Origin: Jejuia sp040720935
Lineage (GTDB): Bacteria > Bacteroidota > Bacteroidia > Flavobacteriales > Flavobacteriaceae
Length of the DNA stretch: 64,000 bases
Reading direction: 5' to 3'
NCBI RefSeq assembly: GCF_040720935.1
Contig: NZ_JBFDAE010000006.1
Location: 62,001-126,000 of the forward strand
In this document: positions 36,678 through 45,495 of the stretch, piece by piece
Layout: each line of letters starts with the position of its first letter
How positions within the stretch are numbered: the first letter of the stretch is position 1
Notes under the pieces: model-generated
The model's database searches: none
The model's input: only the letters and a program-made list of their open reading frames with translations
What the model was told of the DNA's origin: nothing
Program-made: the position numbers and the translations under genes

Positions 36678-36713
36678 AACCCTTGACTGTCTGTTGACTT
36701 TCAAGGGTTTTTT
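36678..36713 (+). terminator. Intrinsic terminator of tRNA-Phe
   Basis: AACCCTTGA at 36678-36686 pairs with TCAAGGGTT at 36701-36709 and is followed by a run of Ts to 36713. It lies 12 bp beyond the tRNA. Confidence 0.85.
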
Positions 36714-37097
36714 ATTAGCACTCTTGAACACACCTCAATTCAATAGTAATAAAACTTCACCCAAATCTCTTTTTTATTTAAGACCATTGTTGTCCGATAA
36801 AAGACAAAAGACCCTTCCGAAAAAATTTAAGATAACAACTTAGTGAATATCTGAATAGCTTTTCTATTTCTCCTTTGTTTCTTAAACCACCATATTTATT
36901 TAGGCTTAAAAGATAAAAACTATCGATTTTTGAATGGTTAATAATTTTTCAAATAAAAAATCATTTATTAATTCCAAAATTCATTATCATAAGCAATCAA
37001 AAATAAAATATCTATTTTATGCTTGTTTCTCAAATACAAACCAATCATAACGACTAAAAGAACTTAGCTAGATTAGGAACTATTTTTTCATTGTTAA
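36714..37097. other. AT-rich intergenic gap at the edge of the galactan locus
   Basis: A stretch of 384 bp between the tRNA-Phe terminator and the stop of the minus-strand GH53 gene. It is rich in A and T and has no reading frame with a credible product, no tRNA remnant and no inverted repeat good enough to call. It marks the boundary between housekeeping genes and the polysaccharide utilization locus. Confidence 0.6.
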
Positions 37098-38144
37098 TCA
37101 ATGCCTCACATACTTATCAAAAACAGTTATAACTGGCATTATATTTCCATCCTCATCAAAGAATGTCCGCGACTCAAAGCCTCTTTTTGGTGCGGCAGGC
37201 TCCCACCAAAACACGCCTTTCCCCCTTCCATTGGGCACATTTAAGATGATAGTGTTAACCTCTTCCAGAAATTGCTTTTGGCCTTCTGGCGTTTCTGGAA
37301 ATGGCGCTTTTTTGTTTTTATATTCCTGTAATCGGTAATTGTATGCGGCCTCTACCACTATAACATCTTTATCATATTCCTTTGATGCAAAATGTAAACA
37401 TTCGCGTAAATCTAACAGGCTACCATGCCACCAAGGGTAATACGACTGACCAATAACATCGTATTCAATTCCATAGTTTTTAATTTTATCGAAGAAGTAT
37501 TTTGTAAAATTCTTATCACCGCCTTTGTCAATGTGTATCATTACTTCGGGACAAGGACCATTACCGCAACTTGCATTTACTCCATTTATACCAGCTTTTA
37601 ATAGGACTGCCAAATTATCCCAATTTTCAGGCAGTTTGCCAATGGGCCACAGCATACCGTTACTGATTTCATTTCCTACCTGAACCATATCCGGGAATAC
37701 CCCTGCCTTTTTAAATGCAATCATAGTGGAAAGCGTATATTCGTAAACTAACTGCGCTAATTCGGTAAGTGGTTTCCCTTCCCAGGCTTTTGGTGTAAAT
37801 TGTTTTCCGGGGTCTGCCCAAACGTCAGAATAATGATAATCCAATAAAAACTTAAACCCTTGCGCTTTGGCTTCTTTTGCCAGGGCAATGGTATATTCTA
37901 GATTATTTGGAAGCTTATAGTCCTCATTTAATTCCGGACTATGAAACAACCTTAAACGTATCCAATTATAGCCATGGTCTTTGAATATTTCAATACACGG
38001 TTTTGGTTTTCCGTTTTCTTTAAAAGCAAATCCGCTGTCCTCTGCTTCCTTTACAAAAGAAAGGTCGGCCCCTATCATGTAATCTTGTGAATTGGATACA
38101 TTGAACAGCATTAAAATAAAAATGATCTTAACTAAATTTTTCAT
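37098..38144 (-). CDS. GH53 endo-beta-1,4-galactanase, single-domain
   Basis: Glycoside hydrolase family 53 enzyme of 348 residues that cuts internal beta-1,4-galactosyl bonds in galactan and type I arabinogalactan. A Sec signal (about 1-20, FNVSNSQ) leads straight into the TIM barrel: MIGADLSFVKEAED, NWIRLRLFHSP, LLDYHYSDVWADP. The acid/base E159 lies in VGNEISNG and the nucleophile E265 in VVEAAYNYR. There is no lipobox and no T9SS tail, so it is probably periplasmic and trims imported oligosaccharides. It lies 64 bp downstream of the GH2 gene as the last gene of the locus. Bases 38145-38208 hold a long A/T run. Confidence 0.94.
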   Translation of the reverse strand: MKNLVKIIFILMLFNVSNSQDYMIGADLSFVKEAEDSGFAFKENGKPKPCIEIFKDHGYNWIRLRLFHSPELNEDYKLPNNLEYTIALAKEAKAQGFKFLLDYHYSDVWADPGKQFTPKAWEGKPLTELAQLVYEYTLSTMIAFKKAGVFPDMVQVGNEISNGMLWPIGKLPENWDNLAVLLKAGINGVNASCGNGPCPEVMIHIDKGGDKNFTKYFFDKIKNYGIEYDVIGQSYYPWWHGSLLDLRECLHFASKEYDKDVIVVEAAYNYRLQEYKNKKAPFPETPEGQKQFLEEVNTIILNVPNGRGKGVFWWEPAAPKRGFESRTFFDEDGNIMPVITVFDKYVRH

Positions 38145-38208
38145 TGTTGAATACTTATTTGTGTTCGATTTTTATAAACCATTTGAAAACTTTTTTTTTA
38201 AAATGAAA

Positions 38209-40539
38209 TCAATTTTGTGCATATATAGAATCTTTTTCAAAACTGGCGGTCACCTTAATGCCATCCGTACTTTTTCCGGCTTTAAGTAAAATACTGGCAA
38301 TGCCTGCTTCACAGTTTACGGGATTTTCCCCGATTAGCTCTGCATCACCTTCTAATTTGAACAAAATTTTATCAGAAAAACTAGGTACCAATGTTTCATT
38401 TTCGTCTACCACAGAGGCATAAACAAATATGAGGTCGTTACTACCAGCCTCAAGCTCATACCCGCTAATATCTTTTGAAACTATAATTTTAGCAGGAGCT
38501 TCCGGTGTCTGCCTTACATCTGATGTTACCAATTTATCTCCCAAATATGCTTTGGCTTCTAAAGTCCCAGATTCAAATTTTGGTAGATGGAACGTAAATG
38601 GTGGATGGTTCAAATTATTGGATATACTATTATTATCTGGTTTTTGACGTCCCATACTTTTACTATTTAAAAAAAGTTCTATCTCGTCACAATTACTGAA
38701 AACGCGAACTTCCAAAGGACTGGTTTTCTCCCAGTTATTGGCTATATGAACCATTGGTTTTCCAAAGGGGTCGTCTGCATCCCTTTGACTTTTGTAGAAG
38801 TAATAAACTGGTTTGGGCAATCTGAAGATATCCATAACACCTGAGGCTTCCAAGTCATCAGCATAGCCTCGATTATAATCGTACATCACCCAATAACCAT
38901 CGGCAAAGGCAGGTGTACTTAAATTATCATTATGGGCCTCCTGAGCGTTAGTCGCTTGTTGAAGTAAACGCTTTTCGCCAGCATTTCGCAACTGCCTACT
39001 GGATCTGTCCTCTTGCAATAAATTTTGCCAACTATTTTGGTTTAACCCAGCATTCATGGCATAATACTCCCAATCTCCATATTCTGAAACATTGTAAGGT
39101 TTTTTAAGGGTAGAGTCGTAGTGCTTTAGGCGATGTTGACGTGCCTGGAGGTAAATATCGTATCCATAGGACTGCCATCCGGCGGTAAAACATTGATCTC
39201 CCGGATATTCTTCATGGGCTATTTTGGTTAAAGTATCAATAAATTTCTCGGGCATCCATGATTCGTTCAACGATACTTCCCATGCCAATACTGAAGCGTG
39301 GTTTCTATCTCTTCGTATTAAGTCTTTTGCAGTTTGAAATACGTGCTTCTGAAATTTTATATCATCACTATAATACTGCCACCCCAAAATGGCATCGATG
39401 GTTACTAACCCCAATTCATCACAGGCCCTCATGAACGATGGACTTTGTGGATAATGTGAGAGCCTAACATAATCAAAACCCGCTTCCTTTATTTTTTTTG
39501 CATCCCGGTAATTTGCATTATCAGAGAGGGCATAACCTATATATGGATATTCCTGATGTCTATTTACGCCCCTTAAAAATGTTTTTTCTCCGTTTAGATA
39601 TAAATCCTGCCCAATAAACTTAACGTTCTTAATTCCTATGGTTGTCATGGCTTCATCCATCAAAATACCATTAGAAATTATTTCAGTTTTTAACTGATAA
39701 AGATTAGGGCTTTTTGGCGACCATAAATCGGGGTTTTCTACTTCTAAATTGGCTGTAACCTCCTTATCACCAGTTCCTTTTATGGTATGTGCTGTACTTG
39801 TAACTGATGTTACTAAGCTGTCTTTATAGAATAGTGTATTACGAACCATAAATTGGGCTTCGCTTTTATTTGAGTTTTTTATGTGTGTTTGAATATGGAT
39901 TTTTGCGCTTTCTTTTGACACCTCTGGATACCTAACAAAAATACCGCCACTAGCTGTTTTGTTGGCATGTATGGGGTCCGTAATATGTAGTTTGTTTTTG
40001 GCAATTAACCATACGTTTCTATAAATACCCCCGTAGGTGTTGAAATCTAAGACTTTTAATGGTTTAGGCCCTGTTATTGGGTTGTCATTATTATTGAGCC
40101 TTACAGCTATGGTATTTTCCTTATCGAAAATAGCTACGTCAGTAAAATCGACTACAAAGGGCAAATACCCCCCATGATGTTCCATTAATTTTTCGCCATT
40201 GATCCAAACCTCTGCAATATTCATAGCGCCCTCAAAGTTTAGAAACAATGTCTTGTTTTTCATGTCGTCTGAAAGCCTGAATTTTTTGCGATACCAACAG
40301 ATGCCTTGCCATTGGTCGTTTACAATTTTAGGTTCTATTTTAGGCGTGTGGGGCAGTTGTACTTTTTCCCAATTATTGGTATCAACATTTACTTGAGAAA
40401 ACGATACATCATTTTTATCATCCTGCAAAATTTTAAAAACCCAGCCGTCATTAAATTTTTGCTTGTCTATTAATGTGTTTTGCTCGCTACAACTTACTAT
40501 TAACAGAAATGATACAATTAGATATCCAATTTTTCCCAT
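38209..40539 (-). CDS. GH2 beta-galactosidase, lipoprotein
   Basis: Glycoside hydrolase family 2 enzyme of 776 residues. The N-terminal lipobox is LLIVSC. Order: sugar-binding jellyroll (about 25-175, FEGAMNIAEVWINGEKLMEHHGGYLPF), Ig-like domain (about 180-290), TIM barrel (about 295-590) with acid/base E426 in SLNESWMP and nucleophile E486 in SEYGDWEYY, then DUF4982-type and Ig-like C-terminal domains (VYASVVDENETLVP). It releases terminal galactose from beta-galacto-oligosaccharides, most likely at the periplasmic face. In this locus it should finish the products of the two GH53 enzymes. A terminator-like hairpin just upstream (40579-40614) suggests that its expression is partly separate. 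Confidence 0.92.
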   Translation of the reverse strand: MGKIGYLIVSFLLIVSCSEQNTLIDKQKFNDGWVFKILQDDKNDVSFSQVNVDTNNWEKVQLPHTPKIEPKIVNDQWQGICWYRKKFRLSDDMKNKTLFLNFEGAMNIAEVWINGEKLMEHHGGYLPFVVDFTDVAIFDKENTIAVRLNNNDNPITGPKPLKVLDFNTYGGIYRNVWLIAKNKLHITDPIHANKTASGGIFVRYPEVSKESAKIHIQTHIKNSNKSEAQFMVRNTLFYKDSLVTSVTSTAHTIKGTGDKEVTANLEVENPDLWSPKSPNLYQLKTEIISNGILMDEAMTTIGIKNVKFIGQDLYLNGEKTFLRGVNRHQEYPYIGYALSDNANYRDAKKIKEAGFDYVRLSHYPQSPSFMRACDELGLVTIDAILGWQYYSDDIKFQKHVFQTAKDLIRRDRNHASVLAWEVSLNESWMPEKFIDTLTKIAHEEYPGDQCFTAGWQSYGYDIYLQARQHRLKHYDSTLKKPYNVSEYGDWEYYAMNAGLNQNSWQNLLQEDRSSRQLRNAGEKRLLQQATNAQEAHNDNLSTPAFADGYWVMYDYNRGYADDLEASGVMDIFRLPKPVYYFYKSQRDADDPFGKPMVHIANNWEKTSPLEVRVFSNCDEIELFLNSKSMGRQKPDNNSISNNLNHPPFTFHLPKFESGTLEAKAYLGDKLVTSDVRQTPEAPAKIIVSKDISGYELEAGSNDLIFVYASVVDENETLVPSFSDKILFKLEGDAELIGENPVNCEAGIASILLKAGKSTDGIKVTASFEKDSIYAQN

Positions 40540-40578
40540 GACTAATTCTTTAATGTATTACCAATTTACAATTTGTTT

Positions 40579-40614
40579 AAAAAAGGGAACTTTTAATTAC
40601 TCAGCTCCCTTTTT
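40579..40614 (-). terminator. Intrinsic terminator after the T9SS protein gene
   Basis: AAAAAAGGGA at 40579-40588 pairs with TCCCTTTTT at 40606-40614. On the minus strand the stem is followed by a run of six Ts. It lies 36 bp past the stop of the T9SS-sorted protein, between it and the GH2 gene. Confidence 0.65.
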
Positions 40615-40650
40615 AACTTCAACTAAATAAACCAAAACAATTTTTATGTT

Positions 40651-41319
40651 TTATTTTTTCACGAACTTTATATTACTGACCGTACTCCCATCTTTTATCA
40701 AAAGAAGATATATTCCAGATGAAAGCGCAGATGTATCTACATAACCGCTATGGAAATTTGTAGCATCGTAAACAGTTTTTCCAAGTAAGTTTTTAATTTT
40801 GATATCACGCGCCTTATGTCCCGGTCCAATAATATTTAATCTATCTGAAACGGGGTTTGGATAAACTTTCACCTTATTAAGTTCGTTGTTTTCAATACTA
40901 AGTGTGCCCTCGGCCGCTAAAGTCATAGCTGGGTAATCTCCTGCCAACCATCCGGCCCAGGCTTCTGCGTTAAGCTCTACCTTTAATTCGTAGTACTGTC
41001 CTCCAGTTAAATCTGCACTTGGCGTAACGCCAGCAGGCACCGTAACAACGGCTGATGTAGGCACATCGGTTCCACTAGTCCCTACAGGGTTAATGGTTGT
41101 TTCTGCAATGGTGGCGGCCCAACTTCCATCAGAGTTTTTTAACTCCAAGCCTATGTAAATAATATCATTGGCATTGGACGTTGTGTATTCCATATTCACG
41201 GTAAAATCACTATTAACCTCCGTTGGATTAGTAACTAACGAGGTTACCGTTATCGATTGCGCCATTAAACCACATACTGAAATAATGGCCATACTTAAAA
41301 ATAGTAATGTTTTTTTCAT
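40651..41319 (-). CDS. T9SS-sorted secreted protein with unrecognised N-terminal domain
   Basis: Exported protein of 222 residues: signal peptide (about 1-20, ISVCGLMAQ), one beta-rich domain (about 21-135, SITVTSLVTNPTEVNSDF and, later, QYYELKVELNAEAWAGWLAG) and a type A T9SS sorting domain (about 145-222: VKVYPNPVSDRLNI, SGIYLLLIKDG, final VKK). No catalytic motif is present. Position in a galactan locus, small size and surface targeting suggest a carbohydrate-binding surface protein. This is inference: I do not recognise the N-terminal domain. It is flanked on both sides by terminator-like hairpins, so it may be expressed at its own level. Confidence 0.8.
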   Translation of the reverse strand: MKKTLLFLSMAIISVCGLMAQSITVTSLVTNPTEVNSDFTVNMEYTTSNANDIIYIGLELKNSDGSWAATIAETTINPVGTSGTDVPTSAVVTVPAGVTPSADLTGGQYYELKVELNAEAWAGWLAGDYPAMTLAAEGTLSIENNELNKVKVYPNPVSDRLNIIGPGHKARDIKIKNLLGKTVYDATNFHSGYVDTSALSSGIYLLLIKDGSTVSNIKFVKK

Positions 41320-41470
41320 GATTTTAAGTTTTAAAATGTTAATAATTGATGTTTGATAACATTAGCAGGTCAAGATTGGTATATTTAGCATTTGGGAATG
41401 CAATCCTTACTTGTTTTTGCCCCTGTTTGCAATGGATGGATAGCCTTTTTTTTTATTCAACTTTAAAAGA

Positions 41471-41502
41471 GAAAGGGAGTTTTAGGAGCGCCACTCCCCT
41501 TC
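41471..41502 (-). terminator. Possible terminator/attenuator after the GH53-SusE/F gene
   Basis: GAAAGGGAGT at 41471-41480 pairs with ACTCCCCTTC at 41493-41502, nine of ten bases. On the minus strand it is followed by TCTTTT, and further on by a run of nine As. It lies 18 bp past the gene's stop. A strong T-run is missing, so read-through or attenuation is likely. Confidence 0.5.
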
Positions 41503-41520
41503 GCTAAAAAATCCAGTCAA

Positions 41521-43974
41521 CTACGGTTCTAGGGTTATGGTTTTATCATTGCCATCAATAGTGAGTGTATAAAGTCCTGTCGCACCATTGAATACAAAGT
41601 TTTTATCGGCCGCATCTTGCTCAGAAAAATCTGGGTCTATGGTATAACCTTCTCCAGCATAAAAGGCATAGTTATTATTGGTATCCCAAGTGCCAAAGGT
41701 TTGGAAAAAGCGGAATAAACCGCCATTGCTCAAGGCTATTTCGGCTGTCCAAACGTTTTCTGAAACCTGCGGGAATTCTACGGTATCGTCATTGAAGCCC
41801 CAACCTCCCGGAACAGCGTCTCCCACAGCCCAAAGTGATGGCAACGCTTCAAATTCTTCCAAGGTTATTTTTTTGGAATTTGCATTAATGGTTAAAGTAT
41901 AAAGCCCGGGGGTACCTATGAACCTGAAGTTTTCATCACCAGTTCCATCATTTTCGAAATTGGCATCTATATCAAACCCTTCAGCTAGATAATAAGCGTA
42001 GTTATTATTGGTATCCCATGTTCCGAAAGTTTGGAAAAAACGGAATACTCCGGCATTTAATTCAAGGTTTGCTTTCCAAACCCCACTAAAAGTCTGTTTG
42101 AATTCTACGGTATCATCATTAAAGCCCCAGCCTCCCGGAACAGCATCTCCTACGGCCCAAAGCGAGGGAAATGGCCCTGAACCCGATAAGGTAATGGTTT
42201 TATCAAGGTCATTTATTTCTAAAACATATTCACCGGTGTTTCCGATAAATCTGAAGTTTTGATCGCCATCACCAGCGTTTATCAAATTAGCATCAATAGT
42301 ATAACCCTGATCAGCAAAATATGCATAATTCAAGCTACTGCTCCAGTCATCTTTTACCGTAAAAAACCTAAATGTACCGGGTGAAAGGTTTACGGTAGCC
42401 TTTCTAACGCCAAAGATTGGGGACTCTATTAAAGTAGCCTCATCAAAGTTCCATCCCCCGGGCAAGGCATCGCCCAATGCATAATAGGGATCTGATATAA
42501 CGGGGGTTAAAACTATAGTTTTTTCTTGGTGGTTTATCTCTAAATTATAAAGCCCAGGGGTGCCTTCAAAAACAAAATTATCATCGCCATCAGCTACTCC
42601 CTTGAGCTTGGGGTCTATGGCATAACCTCTATTTATAAAATATTGATAGCCTAAACCAGATGCCCAGTCGCCTTCAGTTTGAAAAAACCTGAAATTGTTT
42701 TCTGCCAAATTAACTTCAATAGTGTTTGAAGTGCCATCACATGGAATTTCGATCGCATTATCCCAATTCCATAAGGCATCGGGCACACCGTCTCCCAATG
42801 CCCAAATACTTGAGCAGGTGGTATCTGGCACATAATCCTCATTAAAAATATTCATTCCTAAAGTAGTGTTGCCATCATTGTCGAATAATGTAGCGTTGTC
42901 CCAATGTGATCCGGCATCAGCAAAAAGGGTCCCGCATCCGGTGGACACCCAAGCCGGTTCCCAATACACCAAACCAAAACCGTTGCCTTCTTTTATTTCT
43001 CGCTTTAAGTCCAAAAGAAATTCCAACTGCCCTTTTTGGGTTGCGGGGTACACCGTTTTTTCCAGTATATTGTTGGCTCCATCGGCATTTTCGGTTGTAA
43101 AAGGATATGCTGTTTCTACAATCATTACCTTTTTGTTGTAACTGGATCCTAAAGTTACAATGGCATCTGACACATCCGATACTTGATAATCTGACCATTT
43201 AGGATAATATGAAACTCCTATCCAATCGTAATTAACTATACCATTTTCATTTGCTTTTTCAAACCACCATAAAGCATTTTCAGGTTGTGCTATATGCAAC
43301 ATGATCTGGACTCTGGCATCGTGTTTTTTTGAGATATCCCTAACAGCTTGAATCCCTTTATTTATTAGAAACGTATTCCGATCCCAATCGATATCTACAG
43401 AGCCTGCTTCCCTATTAAGAATGTTCGTGTTTATTTCATTACCAACCTGAACAATTTCAGGAAGCAAATCCTTTGATGCCAAATTATCCAAAGTTTCATA
43501 GGTGTAATTATATAATCTTTCCCCTAAAGCTTCAGTATCATCTACAACATCCAACCAAGCTGATGGGATTACTTGGTCATCTGGGTCTGCCCAAGTATCG
43601 GAATAATGAAAATCCAGTAACACATCCATTCCTTCGGCTTTAGAACTGCTAATGGTTTTCTCAACATCTTCTATATTTGAGTATGCTGTCCATGCTGATG
43701 GTTCGTTCCAAAGACGGACTCTAACCAAATTATTACCTGCATCACTAAATATTTTATAAGGGTTTGCTTCATTGCCCGCAAAATCTTTATAAGTTGCCCC
43801 ACAGTCCAACATTTCATTTACATACGAAAGGTCGGAGCCGTTGTAAAACTTTTGCTCAAATGAGTTCTCTAAATTTATATCGGGAGTTTCAGTATTAATA
43901 ACTTCATAGGTTTCGCAACCAACACTCATTGAAATAAGTAAACTGAAAGCTAAATATTTAATCATCTGTTTCAT
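41521..43974 (-). CDS. GH53 endo-galactanase fused to four SusE/SusF-like modules, surface lipoprotein
   Basis: Lipoprotein of 817 residues (lipobox SVGC, C20). A complete GH53 barrel (about 44-385) has acid/base E180 in VGNEINTN and nucleophile E287 in VETAYPF. Four tandem modules follow, at about 387-492, 494-598, 602-707 and 711-817. Each opens with a W/Y-A-x-GD-(A/G)-(V/L)-P segment, carries FRFF and ends YxLxINxxxKxIxL. These resemble the C-terminal starch-binding units of SusE/SusF (my recollection of the family). Immediately downstream of susD by 14 bp, where a separate glycan-binding lipoprotein is expected. The protein thus probably binds and cuts galactan at the cell surface. Modules 3 and 4 are very similar at DNA level. 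Confidence 0.9.
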   Translation of the reverse strand: MKQMIKYLAFSLLISMSVGCETYEVINTETPDINLENSFEQKFYNGSDLSYVNEMLDCGATYKDFAGNEANPYKIFSDAGNNLVRVRLWNEPSAWTAYSNIEDVEKTISSSKAEGMDVLLDFHYSDTWADPDDQVIPSAWLDVVDDTEALGERLYNYTYETLDNLASKDLLPEIVQVGNEINTNILNREAGSVDIDWDRNTFLINKGIQAVRDISKKHDARVQIMLHIAQPENALWWFEKANENGIVNYDWIGVSYYPKWSDYQVSDVSDAIVTLGSSYNKKVMIVETAYPFTTENADGANNILEKTVYPATQKGQLEFLLDLKREIKEGNGFGLVYWEPAWVSTGCGTLFADAGSHWDNATLFDNDGNTTLGMNIFNEDYVPDTTCSSIWALGDGVPDALWNWDNAIEIPCDGTSNTIEVNLAENNFRFFQTEGDWASGLGYQYFINRGYAIDPKLKGVADGDDNFVFEGTPGLYNLEINHQEKTIVLTPVISDPYYALGDALPGGWNFDEATLIESPIFGVRKATVNLSPGTFRFFTVKDDWSSSLNYAYFADQGYTIDANLINAGDGDQNFRFIGNTGEYVLEINDLDKTITLSGSGPFPSLWAVGDAVPGGWGFNDDTVEFKQTFSGVWKANLELNAGVFRFFQTFGTWDTNNNYAYYLAEGFDIDANFENDGTGDENFRFIGTPGLYTLTINANSKKITLEEFEALPSLWAVGDAVPGGWGFNDDTVEFPQVSENVWTAEIALSNGGLFRFFQTFGTWDTNNNYAFYAGEGYTIDPDFSEQDAADKNFVFNGATGLYTLTIDGNDKTITLEP
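41524..42183 (-). repeat. Recently duplicated module pair inside the GH53-SusE/F gene
   Basis: The coding DNA for modules 3 and 4 repeats with an offset of about 330 bp. For example, GTTATTATTGGTATCCCA occurs at 41671 and at 42001. The segment for PGGWGFNDDTVEF at about 41780-41815 recurs near 42110-42145 with only a few changes. Modules 1 and 2 are far more diverged. Confidence 0.75.
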
Positions 43975-43988
43975 CTGTTTGTTTTTTT

Positions 43989-45482
43989 TTAGTAACCTGG
44001 GTTTTGTTCAATAATGCCATTTCCTTCAAGTATCACATCTGATGGAATTGGAAAAAGAATGTGTTTTGGACTGGCGCTAGTTGCTCCTCGTTCTATTGCT
44101 TTTTCGATGAACTTACCATGACGTATCAAATCCTGCCTTCTGTGGCCTTCACCAAATAATTCACGCCCTCTTTCATCTAGGATCGCATTCCTAAACTCTT
44201 CTTTTGATAAACCGGCAAGTGGCGCAACACCCGCTCTATCTCGAACTTGGTTTACATATTGGTAGGCGTCTGATGGCCCTCTTTGTTCGTTGATGGCCTC
44301 GGCTACCGATAGAAGCACGTCTGCATAGCGGTAAATTACCCAATCAATTGCATAATCGGGCCCATTGCCTTCTATGCTTGTATATTTAAGTGGAATAGCT
44401 CCTCTTAACCCATTATTCCTATCTACTAATTCCCCGCCACTATTTGTATATTCCGAAATGATGGTATTGGTCCTAAGGTCTCCGCTCTCAAACTTATCAT
44501 AAAACTCCCAGGGCATGGAATATCCGTACCATCCTCCGCCACGTTCTATTAATCTATCGCCTGCAAAACCTTGGGCATAACCTCCGGGAAATAGATGTTG
44601 CATGTACCAATTTGGCACCGCATCATTGCTGACGATAGCATAGATCAATTCGCTATTTGATGGGGTTGTGAATATATTCTGGTAATCGGGTTGCAAAGCA
44701 TAGGCTCCCGTATTTATAAGCGCTTTACCGGTTTCCTCTGCCTTGGCCCACTCTTTCTTGTGCATATACAGTTTGAGGAGCAACATTCTGGACAAGCCTT
44801 TTGGCGCTCTGCCCCAATCTCCTGTACCATTGTATTTTTCAGGTAGCTCTTCCGTATTAATGGCATCCACCAAATCTTGTTCAATAACACCAATATATGT
44901 TTCATCTGGCCATCTTGGAATGATATCGGTATCACTCAAAGTTTCAGGGTTAATTTTTGCATTTACAGGGCCGAAAAAGTCATAAAGAATGTACATTAAC
45001 CATGCTCTTAATGTTTTCGCCTCTGCCAAGTATCTATTTTTGATTAAATCGTTTACTGAGGATTTTTCAATTTTATCAATAATATCTGTTGCTCTGGCTA
45101 CGTATCTTATTCTAGAATAAGCCGAAGCACCTGTTCCCGAAAATGTGGCTGGTCCCCATGTAAAATTCAATATATCGGCATCCCAATCGTTCCAGAGTTC
45201 ATCGGTAGTAAGCATGCTTCTCATTAAATACGTTCTGTTGTTGGCATTATATAAGTTAGCATACCAAATGCCTACCCCTGGGTCTTCCGCGCCCCAATCA
45301 ATTGAAAAGGAGCTGTATAATGCAACAAGAGCTGCATTGAAGTCTTTTTCTGTTTCAAAGAAATTTTCAGCGGTCAAATCACTAAACACTTTTGATTCTA
45401 ATTCATCCTCACAGCTTGAAACAATTATAAAAATTGACAATATAGCTGTTAAAATCAATCGGCTTTTGAACTTATTTTTCAT
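43989..45482 (-). CDS. SusD/RagB family outer-membrane glycan-binding lipoprotein
   Basis: SusD-type protein of 497 residues with a lipobox IVSSC (C24), the N-terminal TPR-like helices (YLAEAKTLRAWLMYILYDFFG is the classic RagB/SusD segment) and the C-terminal RagB domain with VNQVRDRAGVAPL and LDERGRELFGEGHRRQDLIRHGKF. It forms the lid over the SusC channel and captures oligosaccharides. It lies 13 bp after susC and 14 bp before the GH53 fusion, in the standard order. Substrate is inferred from the neighbouring GH53 and GH2 enzymes. Confidence 0.95.
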   Translation of the reverse strand: MKNKFKSRLILTAILSIFIIVSSCEDELESKVFSDLTAENFFETEKDFNAALVALYSSFSIDWGAEDPGVGIWYANLYNANNRTYLMRSMLTTDELWNDWDADILNFTWGPATFSGTGASAYSRIRYVARATDIIDKIEKSSVNDLIKNRYLAEAKTLRAWLMYILYDFFGPVNAKINPETLSDTDIIPRWPDETYIGVIEQDLVDAINTEELPEKYNGTGDWGRAPKGLSRMLLLKLYMHKKEWAKAEETGKALINTGAYALQPDYQNIFTTPSNSELIYAIVSNDAVPNWYMQHLFPGGYAQGFAGDRLIERGGGWYGYSMPWEFYDKFESGDLRTNTIISEYTNSGGELVDRNNGLRGAIPLKYTSIEGNGPDYAIDWVIYRYADVLLSVAEAINEQRGPSDAYQYVNQVRDRAGVAPLAGLSKEEFRNAILDERGRELFGEGHRRQDLIRHGKFIEKAIERGATSASPKHILFPIPSDVILEGNGIIEQNPGY

Positions 45483-45495
45483 ATCATTTATTTTT

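Noticed and set aside
36634..36843. Plus-strand open frame of 69 codons at the tRNA-Phe 3' end
   Set aside because: It starts inside the tRNA and runs through its terminator; the product is not protein-like.
38155..38205. A/T run between GH2 and GH53 genes considered as a terminator
   Set aside because: No GC-containing stem is present; only a homopolymer-like stretch.
42866..43198. Open frames antisense and out of frame within the GH53 fusion gene
   Set aside because: They are shadows of a well-supported GH53 coding frame.
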